Assembly (NCBI RefSeq): GCF_003268025.1 | Contig: NZ_QLUW01000001.1 | Span: forward strand, 682,001 to 746,000 | Length of the DNA stretch: 64,000 nt | Origin: Paenibacillus montanisoli | GTDB lineage: Bacteria; Bacillota; Bacilli; Paenibacillales; Paenibacillaceae | Reading direction: 5' to 3' | Shown: positions 60,213 to 64,000 of the stretch, piece after piece | Position numbering within the stretch: position 1 is the first letter of the stretch | Layout: every line of letters starts with the position of its first letter | Notes under the pieces: model-generated | Told to the model about the DNA's origin: nothing | What the model saw: only the letters and a program-made list of their open reading frames with translations | Databases searched by the model: none | Translations under genes and position numbers: made by a program

Positions 60213-61442
60213 ATGAAGGCAACTTTGGGATTAAGATGGAATGCGATGAAAGGCAATCCGGTTCCAAAAGAAAGACAGCTCGGCAGAGAGGCCATCATTG
60301 CGCTCATCATTCATGGCTGCTTTCAATTCGGCGCTTCGATGTCGGGGCTTTTTTTGAACTTGTATTTATGGCGGCTCACGCATGATTTGGCCGTAAACGG
60401 ATTTTACAATATGATCGTATTCATCTTTACGCCGGTTGCTTTCGCGCTTGGCGGCTGGATCACGAAACGCAAGGACCGTATGGTCACGTATCGGCTCGGC
60501 ATTCTCATGATCGCTTTATTTTACTTGATGGTCGTCATCGCGCAGGAAAATGTCGCGGCATGGTATTTCCTGTTCGGTATTTTTCATGGGTTGGCTGCCG
60601 GCCTCTATTGGACCGGGTATCTGGTTCTCATGTACGATGTGTCGACGGAAAACAACCGAGTCCGCTTCTTGGCGATCAATATGGTCGTCTTTAACTTGGC
60701 GGGGCTGCTCGGACCGGCGCTGGCCGGGTTTATCATTCAGTTTAACGAAGGGTTAAGAGGCTATATCATCACCTTTCTTCTCGCGTTCATCATGTTTCTC
60801 GTGGCATCGGTCATCAGCTTCCGGATCCCTCTCGAGAAATCGCATCACCGCGCCTATCATCTGAACCTCGTCGGCATCGTGATGAAGAAGAACTCGCAAT
60901 GGGTCGGCGGCCTGCTGGCGTTCTTCGTGCTGGGGCTGTTTCAAGGCATTATGCTGTTTCTGCCGAACATTCTGCTCTATCAAACGGTTGGCAGGGAGGA
61001 CTATGTCGGCTATTTGGGCGTCTTATTCTCTGCGCTTACCGTGGCAACAGGCTACGTCATTTCACGCAAAGCCAAAAAGGAGCAGGTGCGCAAGCATGTG
61101 CTGTTCTCGACGAGCGGCATCCTGCTAGGGGCGGCTTTCTTGCTGTATGACGTAACGGCTTGGACGGTCGTTTTCTACATGGTCGCGTTCTCGATCTGCA
61201 ACCCTCTGGCTGTCAACACGCTCACGTCGTATTACTACCGGTTAATCGGCAAGCTGCCGCTGAAAGGACAGCTGAAGGTAGAATCGGTAGTAATGCGCGA
61301 GGTGTTCCTAAATACGGGACGCGTGCTGTCGATTACGCTGCTGCTCTTCATGTCGAAGGATTTGGAATCGATTTGGCTTCCAATTATCGTGGCTGGAACG
61401 GCCGCGATGCAATATTTAATGTTCTGGCTGATGAAGGACTAG
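60213..61442 (+). CDS. MFS transporter
   Basis: ATG 60213 follows GGAGGAGG and gives 409 residues with 12 likely helices. FGASMSGLFLNLYLWRLTHD, then GGWITKRKDRMVTYRLGILM with the loop-2-3 basic motif, and the ends SKDLESIWLPIIVAGTAAMQ are visible. The cargo is unknown. The following gene starts 66 bases downstream. Confidence 0.85.
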   Translation: MKATLGLRWNAMKGNPVPKERQLGREAIIALIIHGCFQFGASMSGLFLNLYLWRLTHDLAVNGFYNMIVFIFTPVAFALGGWITKRKDRMVTYRLGILMIALFYLMVVIAQENVAAWYFLFGIFHGLAAGLYWTGYLVLMYDVSTENNRVRFLAINMVVFNLAGLLGPALAGFIIQFNEGLRGYIITFLLAFIMFLVASVISFRIPLEKSHHRAYHLNLVGIVMKKNSQWVGGLLAFFVLGLFQGIMLFLPNILLYQTVGREDYVGYLGVLFSALTVATGYVISRKAKKEQVRKHVLFSTSGILLGAAFLLYDVTAWTVVFYMVAFSICNPLAVNTLTSYYYRLIGKLPLKGQLKVESVVMREVFLNTGRVLSITLLLFMSKDLESIWLPIIVAGTAAMQYLMFWLMKD

Positions 61443-61507
61443 AGGGCGCAGCTAGCGAAGAAGTGGAGAGCATGAATCATCATCAAATTGGCCAACGGAG
61501 GATGAAC

Positions 61508-63250
61508 ATGAATCGAACCGCAGAGTGGATCAAGGCAGGCAGTATCCAGGAACTGAAGGAAAAAGGCTCGGCCGTCATCAAAGGCGGAATAGCCGTATTT
61601 TCGCATGAGGAAGGCATCTTTGCCGTCGATAACCGCTGTCCGCATCTTGGATTTCCGCTGCATATGGGCAGCTTGTGCGACGGTATCCTAACCTGTCACT
61701 GGCATCATGCCCGGTTTGACGTTTGCAGCGGCGGGACGCTCGACCCATGGGCGGACGACGTGCCGTCCTATGAGGTGAGGATCGAGGACGAGATCGTCTG
61801 GGTCAATCCCCAGCCGCGTACGGCCAACCATATTCAGAAGTATAAAGACCGGCTGATGGAAGGCTTGGAGCAAAATATTAGCATCGTCATCGCGAAAGCC
61901 GTTGTCGGTCTAGTTGAAGCGAATGTGCCCGAAGCGGAAATCGCGGCCGTCGGCATTGATTTCGGGACCCGCAGCAGCAGCGGCTGGAATGCGGGACTGA
62001 CCATTCTCACGGCAATGGTCGGCATCATACCGAAGCTGGACAAGACGGGCCGGATTCTGGCGCTCTATCAGGGCTTGGTTCATGTGGCGCGCGGCAGCTC
62101 TGGCCGCGGCATTCATTATTTGCTCGGTCCTCTGCCGTCGGCGGATGTCTCGTTCGACAGGCTGGCCGGCTGGTACCGTAACTGCATCGAGGTTCGGGAT
62201 ACCCAAGGGGCCGAGAAGCTTCTGATTACGGCCATCGACAAGGGGATGACCCCTGAGCAGCTGGCCGATATGATGCTCGTGGCCGCTACGGATCATTTCT
62301 ATCTGGATGGCGGGCATGTGTTCGATTTTCATAATAAAGCGTTTGAAGCGCTTGCGCTCGTCGGGCCTGATCGGGCGAAGCAAGTGCTGACCTCGCTCCT
62401 GCATATGATGGGCAATCCGTCTCGAAGCGAGGAGCAGCATCATTGGCAGGCGCCGATCAATTTGGTGGAGCCGGTTCAAGAGGCCGTGCAAGCGCTCGCT
62501 AATGCGAATGTAAAAGCCGTACCTGGTTTGAGCATCGATGAAAATGAAGTGCTGCAGCAGCTCTTAAGCGAGGAACCGCTCGAAACGGTAACGCTGCTGA
62601 AAGAGTTGCTGCTGGCGGGGGCATCGCCGGCCCGGCTTGCACAGCTGGTCGCGCTGGCAGCCGCCGAGCGGATCGTTCGCTTCCATACGCAAAACGATCA
62701 CCGCGATTGGGTTGCGGTGCTCCACACCTTCACCTACTCGCATGCGCTTCACGTCCGGCTCCAGAAATCCGAGGAACCGTTGCAGAACCGTGCGATCTTC
62801 CACGGTGCGATGAGCGTATATCTCGATCGGTTCTTGAATGTTCCGGCAGCGAAGCGGCCGAAGGAAGCTTCCGTCGCAGCGGACAGCGCGATCGGGACGG
62901 AGCAGCTGCTGCAGCTGCTGGACCAGCGGCAGCAGGTCGACCGGGCGGCGCAGCTCGTCTACGATTACACGCAGCGAGGCAGGGCAATCGAGCCGCTGCT
63001 TAATACGCTAGGCCATGCGCTGCTGCGTGAGGATGCGGAGTTCCATACGTTCCAGATGGTGGAGGCGGCGTTCGCCGAGTACGATCAGTGGTGCGTCCGC
63101 GAGGATGAATTTGCGCTGCGTGCTCAGGAGACGATTCTCTTGGCTTGTACGAGATACTTGGCTGCTCATGCCCCGACGGCGCGAGAGCTCCCGCATACCG
63201 CCCATATCGCTTGGCGGCTCCATAGAGGGGAACGATTATTTGAAGAATAA
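61508..63250 (+). CDS. Rieske [2Fe-2S] domain fused to a long helical domain
   Basis: ATG 61508 is six bases after GGAGG; 580 residues. Residues 1-110 form a Rieske ferredoxin with both cluster motifs: CPHLGFPLHMG (Cys-x-His) and CHWHHARFDVC (Cys-x-x-His). From about 115 to the end the protein is helical; VGIDFGTRSSSGWNAGLTIL, GLVHVARGSSGRGIHYLLG and ATDHFYLDGGHVFDFHNKAF contain repeated His and Asp that could bind metal. I do not recognise the second domain. The layout suggests electron transfer to a second, unknown active site. Confidence 0.75.
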   Translation: MNRTAEWIKAGSIQELKEKGSAVIKGGIAVFSHEEGIFAVDNRCPHLGFPLHMGSLCDGILTCHWHHARFDVCSGGTLDPWADDVPSYEVRIEDEIVWVNPQPRTANHIQKYKDRLMEGLEQNISIVIAKAVVGLVEANVPEAEIAAVGIDFGTRSSSGWNAGLTILTAMVGIIPKLDKTGRILALYQGLVHVARGSSGRGIHYLLGPLPSADVSFDRLAGWYRNCIEVRDTQGAEKLLITAIDKGMTPEQLADMMLVAATDHFYLDGGHVFDFHNKAFEALALVGPDRAKQVLTSLLHMMGNPSRSEEQHHWQAPINLVEPVQEAVQALANANVKAVPGLSIDENEVLQQLLSEEPLETVTLLKELLLAGASPARLAQLVALAAAERIVRFHTQNDHRDWVAVLHTFTYSHALHVRLQKSEEPLQNRAIFHGAMSVYLDRFLNVPAAKRPKEASVAADSAIGTEQLLQLLDQRQQVDRAAQLVYDYTQRGRAIEPLLNTLGHALLREDAEFHTFQMVEAAFAEYDQWCVREDEFALRAQETILLACTRYLAAHAPTARELPHTAHIAWRLHRGERLFEE

Positions 63251-63275
63251 GGCTTAGCGAAACGGAGATGAAAAC

Positions 63276-63815
63276 GTGGCGAATCAAGCGGATTCAAATA
63301 CGGCCTTGCTCATCATTGACGTGCAGACAGCCATGTTCAATGAGGAGAACCCGGTCTATGCGCATGAAGAACTGCTGACGCGAATCGGCGGCTTGCTTGC
63401 GAAGGCAAGAGCGAGCGGCGTTCCGGTTATCTATGTCCAGCATAATGAAGGAGCCGGCGAAGAGCTGGAAACGGGCTCGCCCGCATGGGAGATTCACGCT
63501 GCGATTGCGCCGGAGGAAGGCGAACCGCGGATTCAGAAGCATAAGCCGGATTCATTCGAGGATACGGATTTGCAGAGCGAATTGGCGGCGAGAGGTATCG
63601 GCAAGCTGGTCATCGCTGGCCTTCAAACGGACATGTGCGTGAATGCGACCGCAACGCGGGCGGCCGAGCTGGGGTATGCGATAACCGTGGCCGGAGACGC
63701 CCACAGCACATGGGCACAGGGGGGCCGGAGCGCGGCTGAAATTATCGAAGCGCATAATGCGCGGTTTTCCTCTTTTGCGCGAATCCAGAATTCGACGGCC
63801 ATTTCATTCGAATAG
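63276..63815 (+). CDS. Isochorismatase-family cysteine hydrolase
   Basis: GTG 63276 after GGAGATGA gives 179 residues. LLIIDVQTAMFN supplies the catalytic Asp, IQKHKPDSFEDTDLQ the Lys and GLQTDMCVNATATRAAELGY the nucleophile Cys, with the cis-peptide Gly-Leu-Gln before it. The reaction (for example amide hydrolysis) cannot be told. The gene follows the Rieske fusion by 25 bases. Confidence 0.88.
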   Translation: MANQADSNTALLIIDVQTAMFNEENPVYAHEELLTRIGGLLAKARASGVPVIYVQHNEGAGEELETGSPAWEIHAAIAPEEGEPRIQKHKPDSFEDTDLQSELAARGIGKLVIAGLQTDMCVNATATRAAELGYAITVAGDAHSTWAQGGRSAAEIIEAHNARFSSFARIQNSTAISFE

Positions 63816-63822
63816 AAAAAAA

Positions 63823-63855
63823 GCGGCTTGTCACTTCACGGAAGTGACGAGCCGC
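63823..63855 (-). terminator. Terminator overlapping the stop of the following minus-strand gene
   Basis: GCGGCTTGTCACTTC and GAAGTGACGAGCCGC form a 15-bp stem (one mismatch) with loop ACG; on the minus strand a T run follows. The stop codon of the minus-strand gene (63833-63831) lies inside the stem. Confidence 0.85.
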
Positions 63856-64000
63856 CATAATTTCAACCACTTGCTCATGTAGCCCCATTTCCCTCGCACC
63901 TGCTTCTTGGCCTCTGCCTCAGCGGCGCTCTCCGCTTCCTCAAGCAACCGTCCTCTGCATAAATTGCGCTTCAATTGGGCTTGCTCGTATTGATAGAGCT
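63831..64000 (-). CDS. C-terminal end of an unidentified protein (partial)
   Basis: A minus-strand frame enters from the window edge and ends at TGA 63831, about 55 residues. It is strongly charged and helical: LYQYEQAQLKRNLCRGRLLE, then EAESAAEAEAKKQVRGKWGY and MSKWLKLWRLVTSVK. Family not recognised; the start is outside the window. Confidence 0.5.
   Translation of the reverse strand, partial: LYQYEQAQLKRNLCRGRLLEEAESAAEAEAKKQVRGKWGYMSKWLKLWRLVTSVK

Noticed and set aside
1..64000. tRNA, rRNA, transposase or integrase genes
   Set aside because: I looked for typical signatures on both strands and recognised none.

Overview
The window looks like chromosomal DNA of a Gram-positive, spore-forming relative of Paenibacillus or Cohnella. 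The signs are strong AGGAGG-type ribosome binding sites, frequent TTG and GTG starts, SLH surface-layer repeats, lipoprotein signal peptides, a YesM-type sensor kinase, a near-consensus CcpA cre site and a BmrCD-type multidrug exporter. I see no rRNA, tRNA, CRISPR array, transposase or integrase.

Region 1 (1-300) is the end of a GC-rich family 3 glycoside hydrolase gene. Region 2 (about 690-31,500) is visibly richer in A+T and is one large surface-polysaccharide island. It holds nucleotide-sugar genes (UTP-glucose-1-phosphate uridylyltransferase, UDP-glucose dehydrogenase, UDP-glucuronate 4-epimerase, CapD-type 4,6-dehydratase, DegT aminotransferase), an initiating sugar transferase, one GT4 glycosyltransferase, a Wzy-like polymerase, a Wzx-like flippase, a Wzz-like co-polymerase with its tyrosine kinase, two paralogous right-handed beta-helix proteins, an SLH protein and a 1615-residue surface protein with 12 tandem domains.

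Inside this island (2.0-6.75 kb) sits a cassette that resembles a peptide-modification (RiPP) locus. A divergently transcribed 53-codon Gly/Asn-rich peptide faces an HPr-kinase-like protein, a PqqD-like protein, an S26-type Ser/His peptidase, a one-chain ABC exporter and a nucleotidyltransferase. This is the accessory gene set of paeninodin-type lasso peptide clusters, but without the cyclase and without the usual leader protease. The cassette and the polysaccharide genes share a 15-bp palindromic operator, GATAC-N5-GTATC. I find ten copies at five promoter regions. In two of them it fills the space between the -35 and -10 boxes exactly, so one unknown repressor probably controls peptide cassette and polymer together. 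This is the best candidate for an undescribed system here.

Region 3 (31.6-36.7 kb) has a nitrate/sulfonate/thiamine-precursor-type ABC importer on the minus strand, an unrecognised repeat protein with a truncated paralogue, a VOC protein and a NUDIX hydrolase. Region 4 (36.9-51.0 kb) is a plus-strand carbohydrate-use locus: a double metallo-beta-lactamase-fold protein, an Lpl-type ABC sugar importer behind a perfect cre match, a GH42-like hydrolase, a Gfo/Idh/MocA oxidoreductase, an aldo/keto reductase, a lyase-domain remnant, a NodB-like deacetylase and an orphan YesM-type kinase. Region 5 (51.1-55.3 kb) is bmrCD on the minus strand with a 29-residue leader peptide and tandem terminators typical of translation-coupled attenuation. 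Region 6 (55.5-64.0 kb) holds a VOC protein, a DUF4037 protein, a GH78 alpha-L-rhamnosidase, an MFS transporter, a Rieske fusion protein, a cysteine hydrolase and the end of an unidentified minus-strand gene.
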